Part shown: positions 46,050 to 53,010 of the stretch, one piece after another | Numbering within the stretch: the stretch's first letter is position 1 | How the letters are laid out: the number at the start of each line of letters is the position of its first letter | Translations under genes and position numbers: made by a program | Notes under the pieces: model-generated | Database searches by the model: none | Told to the model about the DNA's origin: nothing | What the model saw: only the letters and a program-made list of their open reading frames with translations | Assembly (NCBI GenBank): GCA_902768825.1 | Contig: CACXMR010000009.1 | Location: 1-64,000 of the forward strand | From: an uncultured Ruminococcus sp. | GTDB lineage: Bacteria; Bacillota; Clostridia; Oscillospirales; Acutalibacteraceae | Direction: 5' to 3' | Length of the DNA stretch: 64,000 nucleotides

Positions 46050-46391
46050 CCTTGACAGGCTTTTTGATGTCCAGCATTATGCCCAGAAAAAAACTTTGTT
46101 AAAAATCACCATTAGTGATGGAGCTGTTTTATGAATAATTACCCAGAGAGTGGCTATTCTCTTTGCATGAGAAATATTCAGGGATTCCGAAAGTGGGTGT
46201 TAATTCTCTCATAAAATAATGAGAGAATTAACATCTTTGTCAGGAAATATACATAAATTATTCATTATTATCATGCTATAATTATGCAATAATCAATCAT
46301 TATCTGTATTCGTATAATTTCTCACCTGCTGCAAAGGAGATTTTCCTCAGACAGGAACGCATCAAAACACAAGATCAAGGAGCGGAAATGT
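46050..46391. other. intergenic region with perfect 14-bp inverted repeat
   Basis: 342 nt without a gene. GTTAATTCTCTCAT (46199-46212) and its exact complement (46219-46232) are separated by 6 nt. They lie about 45 nt upstream of the predicted -10 of the condensation-domain gene, without a following U-tract, so an operator is more likely than a terminator. The rest is AT-rich without recognised features. Confidence 0.7.
46274..46282 (+). promoter_or_regulatory. extended -10 promoter of the condensation-domain gene
   Basis: TGC-TATAAT (46274-46282), an extended -10. No good -35 at 17 nt, which fits a promoter that needs an activator. Confidence 0.55.
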
Positions 46392-47609
46392 ATGGAGTAT
46401 GTGTTTACAGAGAGAGCACACCTCATGTGCCCAAACATGAATTTTGGTATAGCGCTGAAGGTAAAGGCCCCGTTTGAAGAATTGAAAGCAAGGAGAGCAT
46501 TCCGCACATTGGCAGGAGCACATCCCTTCCTGAACGCAGTGATCGGATATGAAGGGGACAAAAATGCCTATTATTACGACGTCACCGATGAGCTGAAGGT
46601 GGATATCATCATAAAGGAAAATGAGCTTTCCGGAATCGAAGCCCATGAAATAATCTCTGAATATGATAAGCTTACCTCCTACGACTGGAATCTGATGAAG
46701 GAAGGCATGCTGAAGGCTGTGGTATGGAAAATGGGAAAATACACCTGCTTCCTGCTGGTGTTCCATCATCTGCTGACCGACGGCAGAGGTGCACTCAACC
46801 TTGCAAAGGAGCTGGCAAATCTCTATTCCGATAACATCATGCCGGAGGACTCCCCGGAAAAGCTCATATCCTCCGCAGATCAGCTTCCCAAGGATTCAAA
46901 AATGTCCCTTATCAATAAAATGCTCATCAACAACGCAAACCGTGACTGGTCAAGAGAAAACCACAAGCCCCTGTCCTATCAGGAATATCGAGAATTCGCT
47001 GACAGGTTTGTCAAGGAAGATCATGTAGCTCACTTCCTCAAGAGGACCGACAAAGAGGAAATGTCAAGAATAATTGGCACCTGCAGGGACGTGGGTATCA
47101 CCGTAAACGACCTGCTCATGGCAAGGATGTACCTTGAGGATAATATCGACAAGATCATAATTGCAAGCGACCTTAGAGAACGGTTTGATTTCTGCACAAA
47201 GGGTTCTCTGGGCAACTTCTCCACAGCCTTCAGTGTTGTTGTAAAAAAGAAGTCAAAGGATCCCTATGTGCTTGCAAAGGAGGTACACAAGGCTGTGCAG
47301 AAGGTGATTAGCAAGCCTGCCGATCTTTTTCTGGTGCTGCAGTGCTATGCAAATATCGATCCCGCTCTGCTTGACGCCACTTTCATGGCAAGCAGAAACG
47401 AATATAAAAGCAAAGCCGCAGCCTTCATCGGCAAAACGCTTTTCGGCTTTGAGTCTGCATCCGGCTACAGCATTTCAAATCTCGGAAGGATCGAAAGCAG
47501 CAACATTTCCTCCGCATTCTTTATTCCTCCCGCATCACCTGCCATCAAAAAGACCCAGGGCGTTTTGACTGTCAACGGAAAAATGATGATCTGCACCAGT
47601 GAAAGATAA
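46392..47609 (+). CDS. stand-alone condensation-domain-like acyltransferase (paralogue 1)
   Basis: A 405-residue protein of the CoA-dependent acyltransferase/NRPS condensation superfamily. The catalytic HHxxxDG motif is HHLLTDGR at 125-132. Later landmarks are TVNDLLMARMY, ASDLRERF and LGNFSTAFSVVV, which take the place of the superfamily's structural DFGWG region. No carrier protein or adenylation domain is fused. It probably transfers an acyl group to an alcohol or amine acceptor (as PapA-type or alcohol acyltransferases do). AAGGAG lies 10 nt before the ATG. A close paralogue, with the motif at the same position, is at 60645-61865. Confidence 0.8.
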   Translation: MEYVFTERAHLMCPNMNFGIALKVKAPFEELKARRAFRTLAGAHPFLNAVIGYEGDKNAYYYDVTDELKVDIIIKENELSGIEAHEIISEYDKLTSYDWNLMKEGMLKAVVWKMGKYTCFLLVFHHLLTDGRGALNLAKELANLYSDNIMPEDSPEKLISSADQLPKDSKMSLINKMLINNANRDWSRENHKPLSYQEYREFADRFVKEDHVAHFLKRTDKEEMSRIIGTCRDVGITVNDLLMARMYLEDNIDKIIIASDLRERFDFCTKGSLGNFSTAFSVVVKKKSKDPYVLAKEVHKAVQKVISKPADLFLVLQCYANIDPALLDATFMASRNEYKSKAAAFIGKTLFGFESASGYSISNLGRIESSNISSAFFIPPASPAIKKTQGVLTVNGKMMICTSER

Positions 47610-47628
47610 AGCCCCACTAAAAAACAAT

Positions 47629-47690
47629 TGCTCCGCCGGAGTGACCCTCAAAGGATCAACTCTCAGCGGAGCAAATTTATTATAGAACCT
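47629..47690 (+). terminator. terminator of condensation-domain paralogue 1
   Basis: TTGCTCCGC (47629-47637) pairs with GCGGAGCAA (47667-47675), with an inner GAGT / ACTC pairing; AATTTATTAT follows. The U-tract is weak. Confidence 0.55.
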
Positions 47691-47733
47691 GAATCCATGA
47701 ACCTCACAAAAGAAAATAGTTCATTTTCGGTGG

Positions 47734-47850
47734 GGTGCAGGTCTCCGTTGGAGAACTCTGCCGAAGGCAGAAGCACCAACCAAGGGCAGTGAAACAAGTG
47801 CCCTTGGGGTGCCGACAGGCGAGAGGCAGCGCATACGCACCCATTGGGTG
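47734..47850. ncRNA. candidate structured RNA (orientation unknown)
   Basis: GGTGC (47734-47738) pairs with GCACC (47773-47777), enclosing hairpins TCTCC-gtt-GGAGA (47742-47754) and CTGCC-gaa-GGCAG (47758-47770): a three-way junction. A 9-bp hairpin CCAAGGGCA / TGCCCTTGG (47780-47807) follows. A second GGTGC (47808-47812) can pair with GCACC (47837-47841), which competes with hairpin CACCC-att-GGGTG (47838-47850). It does not overlap a gene. It may be a small RNA or a mobile repeat; I do not recognise a known class. Confidence 0.4.
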
Positions 47851-47953
47851 ATAATCAAAGAATAAAATTTGATGTAAAGCTCTGTTTCTCCTGCTTTCAG
47901 TTATTTTTACTATTTGAGTTGCACGGATTCATTAGAAGTAATGCTATGTCGGA

Positions 47954-48826
47954 TCAGCCCGCCCCGAAGAAGCTCAGGATATTAAAGCCTGTGGGCAGCG
48001 GGATAGTGCACATATAGACCGTCGCCAATACAACGCCGACTATTGCTATCACAAGGACAACTGCACGGTTCGGCAGGCTCTTGAATACTCCAACGATACC
48101 AAGCATAAACAGCACCACTGAATAAATCACGTTAACAAGGTTGTAGGCATCGCCGTGGGCATTGTCTCTCTTGCCCTCTTCAAGCACCTCACGTGACTCA
48201 GCAAGCAGTTCGTTTGCCGTAACAAAATACTTATCCATCATGCCCTCAACCTCAAAGGGTGACGCCATATCCTCTGTCATCTGTGAAAATGCCTCAAGAA
48301 GTATCTGGCTGCTGTTCTGTTCCCTGAAGGAAACGAGCTTTTCTTCGATAAGCTCTGCCTCAGCGGTATTACCGTTTAGTTTTGCGACCTCTGCATCAAA
48401 TGCGTAATCCATCATTGTGTTCCAGGCCATAAGGTCTGACAGATAGAGCTGCATTGCTGCATTGTACTCGGAATTGCCCTCAGAGGCGAGGTTGTTGCTT
48501 CTTGTGTAGTTGGTAGCCTGGTTGCCTCCGTGAAGAGATCCTATCCATGTAGCCCAGGCAGTGAGCAAAGCGGTGATACCAAGAAAAATAGCCACCACTA
48601 TTTCGATCTTTTCAGAAGAAAGACCCTTTTTCTTCTTTTTCCCTTTTGTCTTTTCCGCAGCAGGTTCCTCAGCAGCGGACTCCTCAGCAGCGGGTTCCTC
48701 AGCAGCGGACTCCTCAGCAGCGGGTTCCTCAGCAGCGGGTTCCTCAGCAGCGGACTCCTTGACAGCTTCCTCCTGCTCCTCAGCCGCAGCTTCTGTTTCG
48801 GTATTAGCCTTGGTTTCTTCAGACAT
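47954..48826 (-). CDS. membrane protein with acidic Ala/Glu pentapeptide repeats
   Basis: 290 residues. The cytoplasmic-looking N-terminus (about 1-60) consists of AAEEP and AAEES pentapeptides, encoded by a 15-nt tandem repeat (about 48661-48757), then a lysine-rich KTKGKKKKKG stretch. A transmembrane helix (about 75-93), an extracellular or periplasmic helical domain (95-225) rich in SxYNAAMQLYLSDLMAW, and two C-terminal helices follow. The layout recalls DUF4337-type proteins, but this is inference. Start follows GGAGGG. The repeat number is likely to vary between strains. Confidence 0.75.
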   Translation of the reverse strand: MSEETKANTETEAAAEEQEEAVKESAAEEPAAEEPAAEESAAEEPAAEESAAEEPAAEKTKGKKKKKGLSSEKIEIVVAIFLGITALLTAWATWIGSLHGGNQATNYTRSNNLASEGNSEYNAAMQLYLSDLMAWNTMMDYAFDAEVAKLNGNTAEAELIEEKLVSFREQNSSQILLEAFSQMTEDMASPFEVEGMMDKYFVTANELLAESREVLEEGKRDNAHGDAYNLVNVIYSVVLFMLGIVGVFKSLPNRAVVLVIAIVGVVLATVYMCTIPLPTGFNILSFFGAG

Positions 48827-48858
48827 ATTTTTCCCTCCGTTTTCCTAAACTAAATTCA

Positions 48859-48882
48859 CCCCCGACTCAATGGGACGGGGGC
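48859..48882 (-). terminator. terminator downstream of tRNA-Cys
   Basis: On the minus strand: CCCCCG / CGGGGG (48881-48876 and 48864-48859), an 11-nt loop and a weak T-rich tail. It begins 5 nt after the tRNA CCA end. Confidence 0.55.
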
Positions 48883-48886
48883 GAGA

Positions 48887-48961
48887 TGGAGGCGTCACCC
48901 GGATTCGAACCGGGGAATCGGAGTTTTGCAGACTCGTGCCTTACCACTTGGCTATGACGCC
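48887..48961 (-). tRNA. tRNA-Cys (GCA)
   Basis: A complete cloverleaf on the minus strand: acceptor GGCGTCA (48961-48955) pairs with TGACGCC (48897-48891), discriminator T and encoded CCA. Anticodon loop CTGCAAA gives anticodon GCA (Cys). T-arm GGTTCGAATCC is canonical. U73 is the known identity base for cysteine. Confidence 0.95.
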
Positions 48962-49096
48962 GTATATACCGAAAGCGATCGTGTTTCATCTGGATTATAT
49001 CATACATAAAACCAAAATGCAACCATATTTTGTCGGCACAGCCTCAACTGCTGATGATATGCGAAATGTTCACCTCATGTATGAAATAGAAAAATA

Positions 49097-49123
49097 CCGC
49101 CGCAGGTTTTTCGCCTGCGACGG
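49097..49123 (-). terminator. terminator of the SipW-dependent gene
   Basis: On the minus strand: CCGTCGCAGG / CCTGCGGCGG with a 7-nt loop and TATTTTTC after it. The rest of the 210-nt gap 48962-49171 has nothing recognisable. Confidence 0.7.
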
Positions 49124-49171
49124 CATGAAAGAAAAAGTGTTACAAACAAACCCGGATATGTTCTTTATCAG

Positions 49172-50710
49172 TTACCAAATATCAACCTCGGGTTTCATGC
49201 CAAACGGCCAGGGAGACCAAGCCCAAACACCGCCGGTCTGCGGATAGAATTTGACAGAATCTACCAATGCTTTATATTCATCAAAATACTGCTGCTGCAT
49301 AGCAAGAACATCATCTGCGGTAACACCCTCTTTGACGTAACTCAGCTGCCAAGCCCAGCTGGAAACAGAGGTAGGTCTCATTCCATTGCAGCCGCCGATC
49401 ATAAACTGGCAGATAGCAACGTGTGCGTCAAGCGGACCGAATCCAAAATCAGCCTCGTACAGAGCATCCAGATCTACCTTACTCGCAAGATCGGTAACCG
49501 CTGCTTCAGAAGCTACATACATTGCTTCAAACAACTCATCATCGCCAATGCAAACCTTATTGTTCAGGGTCGGGAACACCGTCCACTTAGTCGCATAGCC
49601 CACTGAGCAAGGACAGAAACTTGCCAGGTACATGGTCAGAACACCGGTCTCTGCATCGTACTCATAGTACTCACCGTTCTCGTTGGCAACAGTGGTCAGG
49701 GTGGTGTTACGATGGTTGACCTCGGTGAGATAAAGGTTTTTGCCTATGACCTTCTGAGCTGGAATGATCTTACCGTTCTTTATTTCGACAGGGTTGCCGT
49801 TCTGGTCAGTCATGCCGATGTCAAAGTATGCGGCAGTTATGCCATCACTGATGGTGACAGTTTTAACTCCATCGCTGTCGCTGATAAGATCGTTTACCGG
49901 AGAAAGACTTGTAACTCCTTCATCAACGGCGCCTTGCGGAACTACAAATCTAACGCCGTCGATATCGAGATCGCCGACAATTGTATCTCCGGATTCAGCA
50001 ACGGGGACGGAAATAGAGGTAAGGAAGTTCGTATTATCAGGCGTTGCGTCAGCATCCTTGTCGTAGTCAGCGTCAAAGCTGTCGCTCTCGTAGTTAAGCT
50101 GCATTGCAAGGATCTTGAGAGAGAAATCCGTGCCGATGCTCATATTCTGATACTCGTTGCCTGCTGTCTCCTGCATGTGCAGTGCAAGTGTTGCGAAGTC
50201 CTCTTTGTTGTCTTCTGCAGGAATAAGGGTGTCGTTGATAACGATTTCGCCGCTGATTGCCTGTCTGAGTGTGCCAAGTTTGTTCAGGTTTGCAAGATCA
50301 GTTGCACGGTTGCCGGTCTTGTTGACCTCTGCCGGGACATAGTAAACGTCGATAACATCCGCAAGATCGCTGACCTCACCGTTGGGGACGATAGTCATCG
50401 TGTACTTGAGCGCAAGGTTACCTGTCGTAGATACCTTGGCATTTACCCACTCTGTGTAGCCAGGCTCCCAGAGAACATAGTCGAATGCCTTCTTGCCCGG
50501 GTTTTCCTTAACCGACACATAATCGTTGTCGGTCTTGGTCTTTATGCCGAGATCAATGTTCAGATTGCCGGTTTTGATTATGTTACCTGTGCTTGCCACG
50601 CTGTCAGTAAACCATGCATAAGATGTGCCGATGAGCATGGTCGCACTGACAGAAAGTGCCAGAACACTCGCTATCAACGTGCGTTTGGTAACTCTTCCTG
50701 TTTTTGTCAT
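49172..50710 (-). CDS. SipW-dependent-type secreted protein
   Basis: A 512-residue exported protein. The signal peptide is of the SipW (TasA/CalY) type: MTKTGRVTKRTLIASVLA followed by a hydrophobic stretch, TSYAWFTDSVAS and a TGNIIKTGNLNIDLG segment, the diagnostic pattern after cleavage. The body is mostly beta (a TasA-like fold is possible) with an unusual C-terminal Trp-rich part. TasA-type proteins form surface fibres. No sipW-like peptidase gene is nearby. GGAGG precedes ATG 50710; the frame reads upstream to 50770. Confidence 0.8.
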   Translation of the reverse strand: MTKTGRVTKRTLIASVLALSVSATMLIGTSYAWFTDSVASTGNIIKTGNLNIDLGIKTKTDNDYVSVKENPGKKAFDYVLWEPGYTEWVNAKVSTTGNLALKYTMTIVPNGEVSDLADVIDVYYVPAEVNKTGNRATDLANLNKLGTLRQAISGEIVINDTLIPAEDNKEDFATLALHMQETAGNEYQNMSIGTDFSLKILAMQLNYESDSFDADYDKDADATPDNTNFLTSISVPVAESGDTIVGDLDIDGVRFVVPQGAVDEGVTSLSPVNDLISDSDGVKTVTISDGITAAYFDIGMTDQNGNPVEIKNGKIIPAQKVIGKNLYLTEVNHRNTTLTTVANENGEYYEYDAETGVLTMYLASFCPCSVGYATKWTVFPTLNNKVCIGDDELFEAMYVASEAAVTDLASKVDLDALYEADFGFGPLDAHVAICQFMIGGCNGMRPTSVSSWAWQLSYVKEGVTADDVLAMQQQYFDEYKALVDSVKFYPQTGGVWAWSPWPFGMKPEVDIW

Positions 50711-50784
50711 TTTTATTTCCTCCTTTTCAAAATTATTATTTATCGGACGCTGACAAACCACATCCGACAATATTATACTATTAC

Positions 50785-50813
50785 GCTATACCATCATTTT
50801 ACTAAGTTTTCAA
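50785..50813 (-). promoter_or_regulatory. candidate promoter of the SipW-dependent gene
   Basis: On the minus strand: TTGAAA (50813-50808), a 17-nt spacer and TATAGC (50790-50785). A second TATAAT lies just downstream without a -35. The leader would be about 70 nt. Confidence 0.4.
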
Positions 50814-50948
50814 TATTAATACATAGAATTATCATACAAATTCACCTAATGCATTTTGGTTAAATAGAACAACTTTGTGATTTAATTCCAATAACAAATT
50901 ATTTTTAGATAAATAAAAAATCAACATATGTGCCTGTGACGACTCAAA

Positions 50949-51021
50949 TTATATGATAGTCTGACTGCACTTTTTCCTTGACCGCCATACACGAAAAAAG
51001 GCTGCACCATTTCGGTACAGC
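50949..51021. repeat. direct repeat, copy A (tRNA-Leu terminator region)
   Basis: 73 nt, nearly identical (about 5 differences) to 52780-52852. It contains GACTGCACT, CCTTGACCGCC and the hairpin GGCTG-ACC / GGT-CAGC. In copy B this hairpin is the terminator of the tRNA-Leu fragment; here it is separated from its tRNA piece (51156-51175) by a fold-back insert. Confidence 0.85.
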
Positions 51022-51157
51022 AGAAATAAATAATAAAGAAAAAAGAATAAAGAATAAATAATAATACAGAAACGCCCCATCAGACTATTTCTTATTTATT
51101 ATTTATTCTCTATTATTTATTATTTGAGCCCCGTCACATCGTGGCGGGGCGTTTCTG
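51022..51157. repeat. AT-rich fold-back insert
   Basis: A 12-bp exact inverted repeat CAGAAACGCCCC (51067-51078) / GGGGCGTTTCTG (51146-51157), flanking T/A-rich DNA that is itself an imperfect inverted repeat of the A-rich stretch at 51022-51065. An inner GCCCCG / CGGGGC hairpin is at 51128-51150. The segment interrupts what is otherwise the copy-B arrangement. Confidence 0.65.
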
Positions 51158-51372
51158 CGAGTGACGGGACTTGAAGCTCTATGTGAACGGAATCGAGCAT
51201 GAAAATGAGGATCGTGCTTTTGCTTGAGTTATATGGGTTTCCGGATAGTAGGTTGCTTTTTTGTATGCTGTGAACTTCGGTAATGTTCCGAATTTGTTCC
51301 ATACTGTTAATGCAAAACAGTTGTAAAGAGTATCATCTCCATGTGGTTCACCTCCTGTTTGAAATAGTAAAA

Positions 51373-51400
51373 GGACACCTGGCTGTGATAGTGGGTGTCC
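51373..51400 (-). terminator. terminator of the coiled-coil gene
   Basis: On the minus strand: GGACACC / GGTGTCC (51400-51394 and 51379-51373) followed by TTTTAC. It lies 42 nt after the stop at 51442. Confidence 0.65.
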
Positions 51401-51441
51401 ATGAATTGAATTTATTGTTTTTTCGATTTATTTATTTTGTT

Positions 51442-52089
51442 TCAAACTGGATTACACGATCTTACAATTTGCGGAAGGAAAACAAAAAACAGAAAAACCA
51501 GAATAATACAACTCATTACAATTATTGTGTTCCTGTTCTCTTTCTTCTTTTCAGCTTCAAGTCTTTCTTGCTTAGCTTGCTCTTTCCGTCTTTTTTCTTC
51601 TTCTATTTTCTTTCGATAAGGAGTTAAAATAGTATTTTTAATTTCAGGGCATTCATCTAATAGTTTACGAATCTGGTGTTCAATATTATCAGCTTTAAAA
51701 ATAGCGTTTCTATATTCTCGGAGATATTCGCTTTTTTCTTTTTCGGCTTTTTGCTCCTCTTGCCTTTGTCTTCGGTTATATTCTTCGGCAGCATTATCTA
51801 GCGTTGGATTGCTGCCACTATATTCATATCGTTTGTGATAAGTTTCAAATTTTGTTACAGAATTTGTGGCCAATGCACTCGCTCTATAACACTCATGATC
51901 GAGCTGTTTTATCAATTGATTATATAACCGTGAAAACTCTTCCTCAAGTTTAGGATTCTTTTTCCGTAAAAAACTATTAATATCTTCAAGATTTGCTTTT
52001 AGTTCGTTTGCTCGTTCCCATAATTCTGCTTCTTGATGCATAAGTTCTCTGTGTTTCTCAAGATAATACCGGCTCATTTCATAGCCCAT
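51442..52089 (-). CDS. coiled-coil protein with C-terminal membrane anchor
   Basis: 215 residues, not recognised. Long charged heptad-like helices (about 6-90 and 115-180: KHRELMHQEAELWERANEL; EEEKRRKEQAKQERLEAE) and a single helix at about 190-210 (IIVMSCIILVFLFFVFLP). The base composition is markedly more AT-rich than the housekeeping neighbours, which suggests acquired DNA. It lies between the two tRNA-Leu fragments and is divergent from the small XRE regulator at 52419. ATG 52089 or the in-frame Met at codon 5 may be the start. Confidence 0.65.
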   Translation of the reverse strand: MGYEMSRYYLEKHRELMHQEAELWERANELKANLEDINSFLRKKNPKLEEEFSRLYNQLIKQLDHECYRASALATNSVTKFETYHKRYEYSGSNPTLDNAAEEYNRRQRQEEQKAEKEKSEYLREYRNAIFKADNIEHQIRKLLDECPEIKNTILTPYRKKIEEEKRRKEQAKQERLEAEKKKENRNTIIVMSCIILVFLFFVFLPQIVRSCNPV

Positions 52090-52301
52090 GTTTGATCCCC
52101 CAATTTCTTTTCAGTTTTTTTGACACTTTTTACACATTACTACAAGTTGTCCAGAAAAAGAATACACATCAGCTAATGCTGTAAAAAGCTTAAAGTCAGT
52201 CAATCCTTTTGAGGACGGACAATATCCTTTTATATGCAATCTGCCAGTTTTAGTATTTTACAGATATTGTTGCTCCATATCCATCACATTAAATAGTTTG
52301 A

Positions 52302-52320
52302 TTGTCCTATAACAAGACAA
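52302..52320. promoter_or_regulatory. operator-like inverted repeat O1
   Basis: TTGTC-ctataacaa-GACAA: exact 5-bp arms with a 9-nt centre. It matches O2 at 17 of 19 positions. Confidence 0.65.
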
Positions 52321-52350
52321 CTTTTCTTTAATGTAATGCTAACATAAAAA

Positions 52351-52369
52351 TTGTCCTATGTCAAGACAA
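52351..52369. promoter_or_regulatory. operator-like inverted repeat O2
   Basis: TTGTC-ctatgtcaa-GACAA, 49 nt from O1 (start to start), 50 nt upstream of the XRE ATG. The paired sites suggest cooperative binding of the regulator encoded just downstream. Confidence 0.65.
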
Positions 52370-52418
52370 TTTTTATGAAAGTGTGAAAAATATATCAAGA
52401 ATAATTGATGGAGACAGC

Positions 52419-52634
52419 ATGAATATAGTAGGATACAATATCAGAAAGTATCGGATTATGCGTAAAATGAGCCAACAAAAACTATCTGATAAACTGGAAC
52501 TATTTGGTGTATATGTTTGCAGAGGTTCTATTTCCCGAATAGAAGATAAAACAAGAACGGTAACGGACATAGAACTATTTGCAATATCAAAAGTATTGAA
52601 TGTTGATATTTGTGATTTGATCGAAGCAGAATAG
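52419..52634 (+). CDS. small XRE-family (Cro/CI-type) regulator
   Basis: 71 residues, a single helix-turn-helix domain: YNIRKYRIMRKMSQQKLSDKL (helices 1-2), GSISRIEDKTRTVTDIELF (recognition helix and following) and a C-terminal helix (KVLNVDICDLIE). ATG 52419 follows GGAGAC; the GTG at 52383 lies closer to the operators and lacks a binding site. Probably an autorepressor acting through O1 and O2, perhaps also on the divergent coiled-coil gene. Likely a remnant of a mobile element. Confidence 0.8.
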   Translation: MNIVGYNIRKYRIMRKMSQQKLSDKLELFGVYVCRGSISRIEDKTRTVTDIELFAISKVLNVDICDLIEAE

Positions 52635-52779
52635 CTTATTATCATATTTCAGCTCCATCTCGCTCCGTCTTTGCTCCAATTTCCGAAATAATGATTATGA
52701 TACTTTTCCCTTATCGAGCATAGCCGTATTGAAAAACAGCCGTAAACCATCATACACAGAACACATAGAAACCCTCATC

Positions 52780-52852
52780 TTATATGATATCCCGACTGCA
52801 CTATTTCCTTGACCGCCATACACGAAAAAAGGCTGTACCATTTCGGTACAGC
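52780..52852. repeat. direct repeat, copy B, includes tRNA-Leu terminator
   Basis: Matches 50949-51021. On the minus strand the hairpin GGCTGTACC / GGTACAGCC followed by T6 (52852 down to 52820) is a strong terminator 10 nt after the CCA end of the tRNA-Leu fragment. Confidence 0.85.
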
Positions 52853-52861
52853 CTTGATTAC

Positions 52862-52935
52862 TGGTGCGAGTGACGGGACTTGAACCCGTACGTCATGCAA
52901 CACACGCCCCTCAAACGTGCCTGTCTGCCAATTCC
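52862..52935 (-). pseudogene. 5'-truncated tRNA-Leu (GAG)
   Basis: On the minus strand: D-loop GGAATTGGCAGAC, anticodon arm CACGT-TTGAGGG-GCGTG (anticodon GAG), a long variable arm, T-arm GGGTTCAAGTCCC, acceptor 3' strand CACTCGC, A and CCA. The 5' acceptor strand (expected GCGAGTG) and the first part of the D-stem are absent; the sequence there is AAAAAATTCA. So it cannot fold as a functional tRNA. The 20 nt at 52865-52884 recur exactly at 51156-51175. A plausible attachment-site scar. Confidence 0.85.
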
Positions 52936-53010
52936 TGAATTTTTTGAAAGCATATATTATTATATATGTGTGTATCATGTCGAAATCGGGCTCTGTGGGA
53001 GGGTATCTTT

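Larger units (their letters stand above)
47610..47953. other. convergent intergenic region with terminator and structured element
   Basis: 344 nt without a gene. 47629-47675 is a terminator hairpin. 47712-47728 is the small palindrome GAAAAT-agttc-ATTTTC. 47734-47850 can fold into a compact multi-stem structure described separately. 47855-47953 is AT-rich and featureless. Confidence 0.7.
50711..51441. other. 731-nt intergenic region containing integration-site repeat and fold-back insert
   Basis: No gene over 60 codons is convincing. Contents in order: promoter (50785-50813), AT-rich DNA, direct repeat A (50949-51021), a fold-back AT-rich segment (51022-51157), a 20-nt tRNA-Leu 3' fragment (51156-51175), a stretch with a strong AGGAGGTGAACCAC site on the minus strand near 51345-51358 leading into an 11-codon frame, and a terminator (51373-51400). 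Confidence 0.65.
52090..52418. other. divergent intergenic region with two operators
   Basis: 329 nt, AT-rich, without a gene. It contains the two 19-bp operator-like repeats listed below and half-site-like TTGTCC sequences near 52146. No promoter with good -35 and -10 was found; TAACAT at 52340-52345 lies between the operators. Confidence 0.6.
52635..53010. other. 376-nt region with direct repeat B and tRNA-Leu fragment
   Basis: 52635-52779 is AT-rich with no recognised feature. 52780-52852 is direct repeat B, 52862-52935 the tRNA fragment. 52936-53010 is the AT-rich leader of the next gene with GGGAGGG at 52997-53003. Confidence 0.7.

Noticed and set aside
49712..50863. 383-codon plus-strand open frame opposite the SipW-dependent gene
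   Set aside because: Antisense shadow of a gene with clear signal peptide and RBS; no ribosome binding site or recognised domain.
50711..50948. Riboswitch or leader RNA in the SipW gene leader
   Set aside because: AT-rich without stable conserved stems.
51120..51302. 60-codon minus-strand frame over the tRNA-Leu fragment
   Set aside because: Its C-terminal part is the tRNA fragment read as protein; no good ribosome binding site directly upstream.
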